Shown here piece by piece: positions 11,877-19,626 of a stretch of 64,000 nucleotides of DNA (positions are counted from its first letter, which is position 1; the number at the start of each line of letters is the position of its first letter). The stretch is from NCBI RefSeq assembly GCF_000526515.1, contig NZ_JAGF01000001.1:2728001-2792000 (forward strand). The letters are read 5' to 3'. Source of the DNA: Cellulomonas sp. KRMCY2 (lineage in GTDB: Bacteria; Actinomycetota; Actinomycetes; Actinomycetales; Cellulomonadaceae). Below the pieces are notes generated by a model, which ran no database searches, was not told the DNA's origin, and was given only the letters and a program-made list of their open reading frames with translations. Both the position numbers and the translations under genes were made by a program.

Positions 11877-12700
11877 AGCGCATCACCGGAGTTCTCCCAG
11901 GCCACCATGACCTTGACCTGAGCAGCAGCGAGGGCCTCGGCCATGGGCTCGGAGACCGGCGCGTCCGTGACGAGGATGTCGGCTGCGGAGAGCTCAGCCA
12001 CCTGGGCGAAGATGCTCCGGTCGAACTTCGAGCTGTCCGCCAGCACGACGACGACCCGCGCGGACTGCATCATCTCGAGCATCATCCGGGCCTCGTGCAG
12101 GTTGCTCGTCGAGTACCCCATCTCCTCGGCGACCCCGCCGACGCTGATCAGGGCGATGTCGGCCTGGATCCGGTGGGAGTGGCTGCCGTCCGTCCCCGGG
12201 AACTCCACGGGACCCACGGTGACCTGGGAGCCGACCCGGACGTTCCCGCCCAGCAGGTAGACGTCGCGGGCGCACTCCCGCGGCATCTCGCTGGGTGCGA
12301 CGAGGTTGTTGGTCACCACGGTGAGGTTGCGGCGGACGGCGAGGTGGGGCAGGACAGCGAGCGTCGTGGTGCCCCCGTTGAGCAGGATCGTCTGCCCGTC
12401 CTCGATGAGTGACGCGGCGAGCCGGCCGATCCGTCGCTTGGCCGCACCATGGACCCGCATCCGGTCCGGGAACGGGGTCTCCGATCGCGTGAGGGTGGTG
12501 ATCCGCACCGCGCCGCCGTGGGTGCGCTTGAGCAGGCCCGCCGCCGCAAGCTCGTCCAGGTCCCGCCGCGCGGTGTCGACCGACACGTCGAAGTGCTCGG
12601 ACAGCTCGCTGACGGTGACCTCGCCGACCTTGTCGACGTAGGTGACCAGCTCGTCCTTGCGCCGGGCAGGTAGGCGCGGCGGACGTTTCGTGGCGGCCAT
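11873..12700 (-). CDS. DeoR/GlpR-family transcriptional repressor
   Basis: 275 residues. The N-terminal winged HTH is RRKDELVTYVDKVGEVTVSE then VSVDTARRDLDELAAAGLL and RTHGGA, the classical DeoR signature. The C-terminal sugar-phosphate-sensing domain has LLNGGTTTLAVLPHL, VVTNNL, LLGGNVR and FDRSIFAQVAEL. The ATG at 12700 follows AAAGGGGGAG; an earlier in-frame start at 12760 lacks such a site. It is divergent from the isomerase/ABC/aldolase/kinase genes, and direct TGTGC repeats sit next to their predicted promoter. The usual inducer for this family is a phosphorylated sugar, here perhaps a product of the isomerase or kinase. Confidence 0.9.
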   Translation of the reverse strand: MAATKRPPRLPARRKDELVTYVDKVGEVTVSELSEHFDVSVDTARRDLDELAAAGLLKRTHGGAVRITTLTRSETPFPDRMRVHGAAKRRIGRLAASLIEDGQTILLNGGTTTLAVLPHLAVRRNLTVVTNNLVAPSEMPRECARDVYLLGGNVRVGSQVTVGPVEFPGTDGSHSHRIQADIALISVGGVAEEMGYSTSNLHEARMMLEMMQSARVVVVLADSSKFDRSIFAQVAELSAADILVTDAPVSEPMAEALAAAQVKVMVAWENSGDAL

Positions 12701-12745
12701 GTCTCCCCCTTTGGTGGCGTGCCCTCGTCGCCGGTCGTGGAGCAG

Positions 12746-12795
12746 TGTGCTGCACAGCATATGCCCTGTTGTGCTGTTCTGTGCAGTCGGTGTGC
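12746..12795 (+). promoter_or_regulatory. Candidate DeoR-type operator array (TGTGC repeats)
   Basis: TGTGC occurs at 12746-12750, 12770-12774, 12780-12784 and 12791-12795, with one inverted copy (GCACA, 12752-12756) that forms TGCTG-CA-CAGCA with its neighbour. The last three are 10-11 bases apart, one helical turn, and the last abuts the predicted -35 box of the divergent operon. This is a plausible oligomeric repressor site, inferred from position and spacing only. Confidence 0.45.
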
Positions 12796-12824
12796 TTGAC
12801 CGCCGCAGGTCCGCCGTCTAGCGT
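12796..12824 (+). promoter_or_regulatory. Predicted promoter of the isomerase / sugar cluster 1 operon
   Basis: TTGACC (12796-12801), a 17-base spacer and TAGCGT (12819-12824). It lies immediately downstream of the TGTGC repeats. Confidence 0.6.
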
Positions 12825-12837
12825 CCGAGGAGACAGC

Positions 12838-12873
12838 ATGAAACCGCGGAAGAGTGCAGAGCCGATGTCGTGA
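12838..12873 (+). CDS. Possible 11-residue leader ORF upstream of the isomerase gene
   Basis: ATG at 12838 with GAGGAG five bases upstream encodes MKPRKSAEPMS and stops at 12871-12873. The stop TGA shares a base with an in-frame ATG (12873) of the isomerase reading frame (TGATG), so reinitiation is conceivable. It is very short and could be chance; the strong ribosome site is the only support. Confidence 0.3.
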   Translation: MKPRKSAEPMS

Positions 12874-12902
12874 TGCCCTGCACCGCCCCATCGGAGGTCA
12901 GC

Positions 12903-13967
12903 GTGGACCGGAGCCTGCAGGAGGGCATCCTCGGTGCGAGAGCGGTCGCGCTCACGGCGAACGCGCCACCGACCTTCTACCGGGGAGCCGGCCGGATCGC
13001 GCTGTTCCGTGGTGGGACCCCGGACGTCGACGAGCGTCCCGAGGACTGGGTGGCCTCCACGGTGACCCGCCTGGGCGAGGAGACGGCCGGCCTGACCACG
13101 CTCGTCACCGGCCGGTTCCTGCGGGATGCGGTGCGTGCCGATCCGGCGTACTGGCTGGGGCCGATCGACCGTCCGACGCCCGAGCTCGCGGTCCCCTTGG
13201 TCAAGCTGCTCGACGCCGGCCAGCGGCTGCCTATCCATGTTCACCCGGACGACGCGTACGCACGGACCTTGGGCGTCTGGCCGCAGGGCAAGGCCGAGGC
13301 GTGGTTCGTGATCGAGGCGCCGACGTCCGGTGTCGTCCACCTGGGCTGGACCCGCGCCGTCGGGGACGACGAGCTCACCCGGTGGGTCGACGAGCAGGAC
13401 GTCGCGGCGATGCTAGGCGCGATGCACGCCCTCGACGTCGCGGCCGGGGACAGCGTGTACGTGCCGCCGGGCACGGTGCACGCGATCGGCCAGGACATCT
13501 TCCTGGTCGAGGTCCAGCAGGCGGCGGACCTGTCGGTCCTCCTGGAGTGGACGGGCTTCTTCGCCGACAGCTCGGGTGCGTTCCTCGGGGTCGAGCGTGC
13601 CGCGGCCCTCGGTTGCGTCGACCTGCACGGGATGTCCCGCACGGACGCGGAAGCGCTCGTCCGGCGCGGCGCGCTGGAGTCCCCGGTCGGCGCGGACCTG
13701 CTGCCGGAGGAGTCGCGCGAGTACTTCTCGGCGACGGTCCTCGGCGCGGGCTCGACCCTCCCCGCGGAGTACCGGACGCTCGTGGTCATCGCCGGCACCG
13801 GCGTCCTCGTGCCCGCCACGTCCAGGCACTCGCCGGTCGTCGCGGTGGGCAGGGGTGGCACCTTCGCGGTGCCGGCGGCAGCCGGGCCGCTGGTCCTGGA
13901 GGGGTCCGACGACCTGAGGGTGCTCGCCTTCGGCGCAGGCCGTGTCGAGCCCGGCGCCGCCCAGTAG
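12903..13967 (+). CDS. manA: Class I mannose-6-phosphate isomerase-like protein
   Basis: 354 residues, cupin-type phosphomannose isomerase. FYRGAGRIALFRG and RPEDWVAS near the N-terminus, the metal-binding LPIHVHPDDAY (two His), KAEAWFVIEA (Glu ligand) and VPPGTVHAIG (third His) are all present, so a Zn-dependent aldose-ketose isomerase is expected. I chose the GTG at 12903 because GGAGG lies 5 bases upstream; ATG 12873 is the alternative, coupled to the leader ORF. It would produce a ketose 6-phosphate for the kinase and aldolase encoded downstream. The actual sugar could be mannose 6-phosphate or a related aldose phosphate. Confidence 0.85.
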   Translation: MDRSLQEGILGARAVALTANAPPTFYRGAGRIALFRGGTPDVDERPEDWVASTVTRLGEETAGLTTLVTGRFLRDAVRADPAYWLGPIDRPTPELAVPLVKLLDAGQRLPIHVHPDDAYARTLGVWPQGKAEAWFVIEAPTSGVVHLGWTRAVGDDELTRWVDEQDVAAMLGAMHALDVAAGDSVYVPPGTVHAIGQDIFLVEVQQAADLSVLLEWTGFFADSSGAFLGVERAAALGCVDLHGMSRTDAEALVRRGALESPVGADLLPEESREYFSATVLGAGSTLPAEYRTLVVIAGTGVLVPATSRHSPVVAVGRGGTFAVPAAAGPLVLEGSDDLRVLAFGAGRVEPGAAQ

Positions 13968-14136
13968 CGACCACGTCCGACGGCGGGCGTGCGCACGTCT
14001 GGAGATCGGCGTCTGCGACCGACGCGGCACACAACCGCAACAAGGCGCACGGCGGGCTTGCCCCTGGGGGCCAGAGTGCCGTCTCGACCGGGTGGACCGG
14101 TCCAGATCACAGGATGGTTACGGCATCTGCCCGTTC

Positions 14137-14166
14137 TTGACGGCTCACGGATCGCCGCCCTAGCAT
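14137..14166 (+). promoter_or_regulatory. Predicted promoter of the first ABC transporter
   Basis: TTGACG (14137-14142), an 18-base spacer and TAGCAT (14161-14166), about 60 bases ahead of the binding-protein gene. It gives the transporter its own promoter, separate from the isomerase gene. Confidence 0.5.
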
Positions 14167-14180
14167 GCAGATACGTGCAT
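14165..14180. promoter_or_regulatory. Palindrome at the predicted transcription start of ABC transporter 1
   Basis: ATGCA (14165-14169) and TGCAT (14176-14180) with a 6-base centre overlap the -10 box and start region, a typical repressor position. The binder is unknown. Confidence 0.4.
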
Positions 14181-14228
14181 CAAGCCGCAAAGAGCCGCGA
14201 GATACTGCACGACACCGATAGGAGAATC

Positions 14229-15545
14229 ATGAGCAACGAAGCTCACCTCGCACGGCGAGTTCTGCCCTTCCTTGGCGCGGCGACGGCCCTGGCGCTGGTC
14301 GCCGGCTGCAGTGGCTCCACCCCGGAGGCCACGACGCCGGACGCGACGACAGGCGGAGAAGCAACAGCAGGTGAAGAGGTCACCCTGGAGTTCGCCCAGT
14401 GGTGGGAGCCGGAGCTGCCCGACGGCGCGCTCCGCGGGTTGATGGACACCTTCGAGGCCGAGAACCCGGGCATCACGGTGGAGCTGCTCAGCGGGCCCTA
14501 CGCCTCGACGAAGGAGCAGGTCGTGGCCGGTGCCGCTGCGGGCACCATGTCGGACGTCGTCGGCCTGGACGGCGCTTGGGTCAGCGACTTCACGAAGCAG
14601 GGCGCGCTCGCGGACCTCTCGGCGCTGATGGCCGACGCAGGCTACGACGAGAGCCAGCTGGCCAGCCAGATCCAGATCGACGGCGCCACGTACATGATCC
14701 CCGTCGTGAACTTCGTCTACCCGATGTTCACGAACGACGACCTCCTGGCTCAGGCCGGCATCGCGGCACCGCCGACCAACCGTACGGAGTTCGCGGCCGC
14801 GGCCGCGGCCATCGGCGGCCTGGGTGACAACACGTCGGGCTGGGTCATGCCACTGTCGCTCGAGGCGCCGAACGGCATCCAGAACGACGTGATGTCGTGG
14901 GTCTGGGCGTCGGGCGGCAGCATGCTCGCGGACGGGCAGCCCGACCTGACGAACGACGACGTGACCAAGGCCATGGAGTACCTCAAGGGCCTGTGGGACG
15001 CCGGGGTCGTCGCGCCGGGGGCCCTGACCATGAAGGAGCAGGACAAGGTCGAGGAGTTCACCAACGGCCGCGTCGGCATGATGATCGACTCGCTCGCGCA
15101 CATCAACCTGATCCGGGAGAGCAACCCGGATCTCAACTTCAGCATCTCGGCGCTTCCCGCCGAGGACGGGTTCACCGGCGAGCGGGGTATCCCGTACGCC
15201 TCGTGGGGCATCGGCGTCGCCGAGAACTCCGAGCACCCGGCCGAGGCCTGGAAGCTGGTGGACTTCCTCATGAGCGAGACAACCAACGCGGAGCTTGCGT
15301 CGGTCGCCTTCGCCTTCCCGGGCAACACCACCGCGGTGCCCGACTTCGTCGAGAGCGACGAGCTCTTCGCCGCCGCGTTCGACATCTACACGAGCGGCTA
15401 CCCGGCGAACGAGTTCACCGGCCTGCCGGTGGCTGAGCAGCTGATGCGCCTGTTCGACGAGCAGTTCCAGCTGATGCTGGAAGGCGACCAGACCGTCGAG
15501 GAGATGCTGCAGGCGTCCCAGGACGCCTGGATGGCCGAGTTCTAG
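14229..15545 (+). CDS. Sugar ABC transporter substrate-binding lipoprotein (CUT1)
   Basis: 438 residues. The signal peptide is followed by a lipobox (LALVAGC, Cys about residue 28) and then a Ser/Thr/Ala linker, so it is a membrane-anchored lipoprotein. The mature part has family-1 solute-binding features (EFAQWWEPELPDGALRGLMD, GTMSDVVGLDGAWVSDF, WGIGVAENSEHPAEAWKLVDF). The ATG at 14229 has AGGAG 5 bases upstream. Two permeases follow. The ligand cannot be read from sequence; the downstream aldolase and kinase indicate a sugar or sugar alcohol that enters hexose-phosphate metabolism. Confidence 0.9.
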   Translation: MSNEAHLARRVLPFLGAATALALVAGCSGSTPEATTPDATTGGEATAGEEVTLEFAQWWEPELPDGALRGLMDTFEAENPGITVELLSGPYASTKEQVVAGAAAGTMSDVVGLDGAWVSDFTKQGALADLSALMADAGYDESQLASQIQIDGATYMIPVVNFVYPMFTNDDLLAQAGIAAPPTNRTEFAAAAAAIGGLGDNTSGWVMPLSLEAPNGIQNDVMSWVWASGGSMLADGQPDLTNDDVTKAMEYLKGLWDAGVVAPGALTMKEQDKVEEFTNGRVGMMIDSLAHINLIRESNPDLNFSISALPAEDGFTGERGIPYASWGIGVAENSEHPAEAWKLVDFLMSETTNAELASVAFAFPGNTTAVPDFVESDELFAAAFDIYTSGYPANEFTGLPVAEQLMRLFDEQFQLMLEGDQTVEEMLQASQDAWMAEF

Positions 15546-15564
15546 ACCGATCGCGGTTCACCAA

Positions 15565-15596
15565 GGCCGCGCCACGGCAGGTCCCGTGGCGCGGCC
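15565..15596 (+). terminator. Intercistronic stem-loop after the binding-protein gene
   Basis: A perfect 13-bp inverted repeat (GGCCGCGCCACGG, 15565-15577, with its complement at 15584-15596) and a 6-base loop, 19 bases after the stop. There is no T-run. Such hairpins between a binder and its permeases commonly cause partial termination or protect the upstream mRNA, so that the binder is made in excess. Confidence 0.65.
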
Positions 15597-15618
15597 GACC
15601 ACCCAGGAGGCTTGCGCT

Positions 15619-16560
15619 GTGACACGTGCACTCGTCGATCGCGACGTGCGGATCGAGCCGCAGGCGCGGAGCAGGACGCCGTGGTCGTCGCTCAGGCGGA
15701 AGCTCCCGCCCTACGCGTTCGTCTCCCCGACGGCACTCCTGATGTTCGTCCTGATGCTGGTGCCGATCGTCATGGTGATCGGCTACTCGGTCATGGACAA
15801 CGTCATCATGATCAAGGATCCGCATTTCGTGGGGCTCGCCAACTACCGCGAGATCCTCACGGACCGGGTGTTCTACACCGCCATCCGCAACACCTCCTTC
15901 TTCACCGTCGTCAGCGTGGTCGCCCACCTCGTTCTGGGCCTCATGTTCGCGATGCTGCTGAACACGAGCCTGCTGAGCACGCGGACCAAGGCCCTGTTCC
16001 GGACCGTGTACGTCCTGCCGTGGCTGTTCACGGTGGCGATCATCGCGGTCCTGTGGCGGATGCTCCTCAACCCCAACGGCATCCTCAACTACCTCCTGAT
16101 CAGCATCGGTCTCACGGACAACGGGGTCGAGTGGCTCGCGACGCGCGAGACCGCGCTGTATGCGGTCACGTTCATCAACATCTGGGCCGGGTACCCGTTC
16201 TACATGGTCAGCCTCCTGGCCGGCCTGCAGGGAATACCCCGTGACCTCTACGAGGCCGCCACGATGGACGGCGCGAGCGGGTTCCAGCAGTTCCTCAACG
16301 TCACGCTCCCGCAGCTCAAGCCGATCATCATCTCGATGGCGATGCTCGACATCATCTGGACCACCCAGCAGTTCGCCCTCATCTGGATGACCACCGGTGG
16401 CGGACCGATCAACGTCACCGAGATGTTGAGCACGTACACCTACAAGCTGGCCTTCAGCAGGTACGAGTTCTCGGCGGCCTCGGCCAGTGCGGTCCTCATC
16501 CTCCTCTTCTCCATGGTCCTGGCGTTCTTCTACGTCAGGCACCAGAAGGCGCGGGACTGA
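15619..16560 (+). CDS. Sugar ABC transporter permease (CUT1, MalF-type)
   Basis: 313 residues with six predicted membrane helices, starting VSPTALLMFVLMLVPIVMVI. The EAA loop is readable: LYEAATMDGASGFQQFLNV, which contacts the ATPase. The GTG at 15619 has a perfect AGGAGG at 8 bases; an upstream ATG at 15586 lies inside the hairpin and is unlikely. It is followed after one base by the second permease. No ATPase gene is nearby. Confidence 0.9.
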   Translation: MTRALVDRDVRIEPQARSRTPWSSLRRKLPPYAFVSPTALLMFVLMLVPIVMVIGYSVMDNVIMIKDPHFVGLANYREILTDRVFYTAIRNTSFFTVVSVVAHLVLGLMFAMLLNTSLLSTRTKALFRTVYVLPWLFTVAIIAVLWRMLLNPNGILNYLLISIGLTDNGVEWLATRETALYAVTFINIWAGYPFYMVSLLAGLQGIPRDLYEAATMDGASGFQQFLNVTLPQLKPIIISMAMLDIIWTTQQFALIWMTTGGGPINVTEMLSTYTYKLAFSRYEFSAASASAVLILLFSMVLAFFYVRHQKARD

Positions 16561-16561
16561 C

Positions 16562-17407
16562 ATGTCGAACACCAGGGCGCAGAAGCGTGCTGCACAGAAG
16601 CTCGGCGTCGTCGTCGCGCTGGTCGTCGGGGCCGTCTTCGCCGGGTTCCCCGTCTTCTGGATGCTCGTGAGCTCCTTCAAGTCCAACACGGAGATCTTCG
16701 AGTACCCACCGAGGATCATCACCGAGAGCTTCTCGTTCGACGCCTATGCGACGATCCTGACCGATCCGGTCAAGGTGCGGTTCTTCATCAACAGCTATGT
16801 GGTGTCGCTCTCGGTCACCGCACTGACCCTCATCGTCGCGATCCTGGCCGCGTACGCCTTCAGCCGCTACGAGTTCCGGCACAAGCACCCGCTCAACATG
16901 ATCATCGTGAGCGTGCAGGCCGTGCCGCCGATCACGCTGCTCATCCCGTACTTCGGTCTCATGGTCACCCTGCGGCTCTACAACACCTATCAGGGCCTGA
17001 TCCTGACGTACATGGTGTTCACCCTCCCGTACGCGATCATCATGATGACCGGCTATTTCAACACCCTGCCCAGAGAGCTCGACGAGGCCGTCAAGCTGGA
17101 CGGCGGAAATGCGCTCACCGCACTGCGGCGCGTTCTGGTCCCGATCGCGGTGCCAGGGATCGTCTCGGTCGGCATCTACACCTTCATGATCGCCTGGAAC
17201 GAGTATCTGTTCGCCCTGACCCTGACGCGGACAGAAGACATGCGGACCGTCCCGATCGGTATCCAGCTGCTCATGGGCCAGCACTCGTACGAGTGGAACG
17301 AGATGATGGCGATGAGCATTCTCGGGTGTATTCCCGTGCTCCTGCTCTTCCTCTTCTTCCAGCGGTACTTCATCGGCGGCCTTACCGGTGGCTCGGTCAA
17401 GGGCTAG
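16562..17407 (+). CDS. Sugar ABC transporter permease (CUT1, MalG-type)
   Basis: 281 residues, six predicted helices (GVVVALVVGAVFAGFPVFWM first). The EAA loop is ELDEAVKLDGGNALTALRRV. It ends GGLTGGSVKG, like many MalG-type permeases. The ATG is one base after the stop of the partner permease, so the two are translationally coupled. It is followed by the aldolase 49 bases later. Confidence 0.9.
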   Translation: MSNTRAQKRAAQKLGVVVALVVGAVFAGFPVFWMLVSSFKSNTEIFEYPPRIITESFSFDAYATILTDPVKVRFFINSYVVSLSVTALTLIVAILAAYAFSRYEFRHKHPLNMIIVSVQAVPPITLLIPYFGLMVTLRLYNTYQGLILTYMVFTLPYAIIMMTGYFNTLPRELDEAVKLDGGNALTALRRVLVPIAVPGIVSVGIYTFMIAWNEYLFALTLTRTEDMRTVPIGIQLLMGQHSYEWNEMMAMSILGCIPVLLLFLFFQRYFIGGLTGGSVKG

Positions 17408-17456
17408 GCCGCAGGATATTCCGGAGCACGTCAACCAACCAAGGAGAAACCCCGAG

Positions 17457-18317
17457 ATGTTGATGAATGGCAAGGACCTTCTCGCCGTGGCGAACGCGAA
17501 CAACTTCGCCGTCCCGGCCTTCAATGTCAGCGACCACGCGATGCTCAACGGCATCTTCGAGATCAGCGAGGAGAAGCAGGCGCCGGTGATCATCGCGATC
17601 CACCCCGATGAGCTCAGCCACATCGGCGTCGACATGTTGCCGTCGATCATCGCCCGCGCGCACCGTTCCTCGGTGCCGGTGACCGTCCACCTGGACCATG
17701 GCGCGACCTACGAGCAGGTGCTGCTGGCCGTCAAGAGCGGGTTCACGTCCGTGATGATCGACGGCTCGATCCTGCCGTTCGACGAGAACGTCGCCATCAC
17801 GAAGCGCGTTGTCGACGCCGCACACGCGGTGGGTCTGTCGGTCGAGGGTGAGCTCGGAACCATCGGCAAGACGGACAACGAGGCGGAGGACGGCACGGCC
17901 ACGATCATCTACACCGATCCCGAGGACGCGGTGACGTTCGTCGCTGCGACCGGTGTCGACAGCCTCGCCATCGCCATCGGGACGTGCCACGGCATCTACC
18001 CCCCGGGGATGAAGGCCGAGCTCAAGCTCGACCTCCTGCGGCGCATCAAGAGCAAGGTCGGCGTGCCGCTGGTGCTGCACGGTGGCTCGAACAACCCGGA
18101 CGCCGAGATCGGTGAGTCGGTCACGCTGGGCGTAAACAAGATCAACATCTCGAGTGACATCAAGGTGGCTTACCACGACAAGATGCGTGAGGTCCTGGCC
18201 GATCTGGGCCTGCGTGAGCCGAACACGATCCAGCCGCCCTGCATCGCGGCGATGAAGGTCACCGCGGCGCAGAAGATCGATCTCTTCCAGGCGGCCGGCA
18301 AGGCCTCGCTCTACTGA
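17457..18317 (+). CDS. Class II fructose/tagatose-bisphosphate aldolase family protein
   Basis: 286 residues, the normal size for GatY/KbaY/FbaA-type Zn aldolases. Visible catalytic elements are TVHLDHGA (Asp general acid/base and first Zn His), EGELGTIG, GTCHGIYPPG (His) and LVLHGGSN (His). It cleaves a ketose 1,6-bisphosphate into dihydroxyacetone phosphate and an aldehyde phosphate in the cytoplasm. The ATG at 17457 follows AAGGAG. It sits between the permeases and the ADP-type kinase, so it probably uses the kinase's product. Whether that is fructose or tagatose bisphosphate cannot be told. Confidence 0.9.
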   Translation: MLMNGKDLLAVANANNFAVPAFNVSDHAMLNGIFEISEEKQAPVIIAIHPDELSHIGVDMLPSIIARAHRSSVPVTVHLDHGATYEQVLLAVKSGFTSVMIDGSILPFDENVAITKRVVDAAHAVGLSVEGELGTIGKTDNEAEDGTATIIYTDPEDAVTFVAATGVDSLAIAIGTCHGIYPPGMKAELKLDLLRRIKSKVGVPLVLHGGSNNPDAEIGESVTLGVNKINISSDIKVAYHDKMREVLADLGLREPNTIQPPCIAAMKVTAAQKIDLFQAAGKASLY

Positions 18318-18332
18318 GCGGGACCATCTCCC

Positions 18333-19520
18333 ATGAGCGACACGCTGGTGCTCGGCCTGGGTGGCACGGTCGACTACGAGATCGTCTGGGACTCGGCGGT
18401 CGTCGAGTCGCTCGTCGCGGCGTACGCCATCAGTGCCGCCGAGCTGACGACCGCGATCGCGATCGACAGCGAGCGGGACCTGGTCGTCTCCGTGCTGGCC
18501 TTCGTGCGGGACGGTGTCGGAGGAGAGCGGTTCGTCGCCTCCTCCGACATCGTCGAGGCGTTCGCCGGGCGGTTCGACACCCGGATCACGCTGGGGGGGA
18601 CACCCGTCCGTGCCGCGCTGGCGATGCGCGCGCTGGGTATCACGTCCACGATCCACCTGGTCAGCATCGACGACCACGTCCGCAGGTTGCTGCCGCAGGG
18701 CTGCTCGTACATCTGCAGCGCGACGCGGGACTCGACCGATCCGCACCTGATCGTCCAGTTCGGGCAGGGCGTCCGCATCCGGGCCGGAGACATCGACCTG
18801 CGCTCACCGCACCCGAATCGGGTGATCCTGACGAACGACCCGCCGAACCGGGAGCTGGTGCTCAGCGACGAGCTCGGCGCGGCGCTTGACAGGGCTGAGG
18901 TCTTCCTGATCTCGGGCTTCAACTGCATCCAGGACGCGGCGGTGCTCGACCGAAGGCTGGCGACCCTGCTGGGCCACATGCGGCACCTGCCGCCGAAGGC
19001 CGTCGTCATCTACGAGGACGCGGGCTACCACGTACCGTCGCTGAGCCTGCGCGTGCGCGACGCGCTGGTCGGGCTGGTCGACGTGTACAGCATGAACGAG
19101 GAGGAGCTGCAGTCGTACGTCGGTCGTCCGCTGGACCTGCTGGATCCGCGCGAGATGCAGCGGGCGCTCGACGAGCTGCGCCGGGTGATCCCGGCCGAGA
19201 CGCTCGTCGTCCACACCAAGTACTGGTCGCTCGCGCTGGGAGAACGTGCTCGGGCCAATGAGGCGAACCTGCGCGGCGGGATCACGATGGCCAGCACGCG
19301 TTACATGCATGGGGACCGTTTCACCGAGAGGGAGTACGACGAGGTGAGCCGGCTCCCGCTGAACCCGGGTGGTGCCGAGTTCGCGACCCGCATCGAGGAG
19401 GCGATGGGCAGCGCGGTCTGCTGCGTCCCGGCCTTCGTGGTGGACGTCGAGCGCCCGACGACGATCGGGCTGGGCGACACCTTCGTCGGCGGGTTCATCG
19501 CGGCGGTGGCCCGGGGCTGA
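18333..19520 (+). CDS. ADP-dependent phosphofructokinase/glucokinase family sugar kinase
   Basis: 395 residues of the ribokinase-like ADP-PFK/ADP-GK family known best from archaea and animals. Evidence: LGGTPVRAALAMRALGI, LTNDPPNREL, ISGFNCIQD, the Mg-binding NxxE motif in YSMNEEELQSYVG, VVHTKYWSLALG, and the catalytic GxGD motif in TIGLGDTFVGGF near the C-terminus. It would phosphorylate a sugar or sugar phosphate, with ADP as the family's usual donor. It lies 15 bases after the aldolase gene, suggesting phosphorylation of a ketose 6-phosphate to the bisphosphate. Donor and substrate need assay, as bacterial members may differ. Confidence 0.8.
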   Translation: MSDTLVLGLGGTVDYEIVWDSAVVESLVAAYAISAAELTTAIAIDSERDLVVSVLAFVRDGVGGERFVASSDIVEAFAGRFDTRITLGGTPVRAALAMRALGITSTIHLVSIDDHVRRLLPQGCSYICSATRDSTDPHLIVQFGQGVRIRAGDIDLRSPHPNRVILTNDPPNRELVLSDELGAALDRAEVFLISGFNCIQDAAVLDRRLATLLGHMRHLPPKAVVIYEDAGYHVPSLSLRVRDALVGLVDVYSMNEEELQSYVGRPLDLLDPREMQRALDELRRVIPAETLVVHTKYWSLALGERARANEANLRGGITMASTRYMHGDRFTEREYDEVSRLPLNPGGAEFATRIEEAMGSAVCCVPAFVVDVERPTTIGLGDTFVGGFIAAVARG

Positions 19521-19523
19521 CCG

Positions 19524-19566
19524 GGCGCCGAGCGTGGGGGTGCGCCTCCGTGGCCCCATCGGCGCC
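19524..19566 (+). terminator. Probable terminator of sugar cluster 1 operon
   Basis: Nested inverted repeats four bases after the kinase stop: GGCGCCGA (19524-19531) pairs with TCGGCGCC (19559-19566), and an inner GGGG pairs with CCCC. There is no strong T-run, as is common in high-GC actinobacteria. Confidence 0.5.
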
Positions 19567-19590
19567 GTGCGTCCGTGGCGGGCACCGAGA

Positions 19591-19620
19591 TTGCACATGG
19601 TGCAGCGTTGCACTTAGTGT
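19591..19620 (+). promoter_or_regulatory. Promoter/operator of the TetR gene; leaderless start predicted
   Basis: TTGCAC (19591-19596), an 18-base spacer and TAGTGT (19615-19620). The GTG start at 19627 lies six bases after the -10, so the mRNA would start at or next to the start codon. A palindrome TGCAC-ATG-GTGCA (19592-19604) overlaps the -35 and a second TTGCAC begins at 19608, a likely autoregulatory operator. Confidence 0.6.
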
Positions 19621-19626
19621 ATTCAG

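Noticed and set aside
12701-12760. Earlier start (12760) for the DeoR-type gene
   Set aside because: The added 20 residues are read from the operator region and there is a strong ribosome site before ATG 12700.
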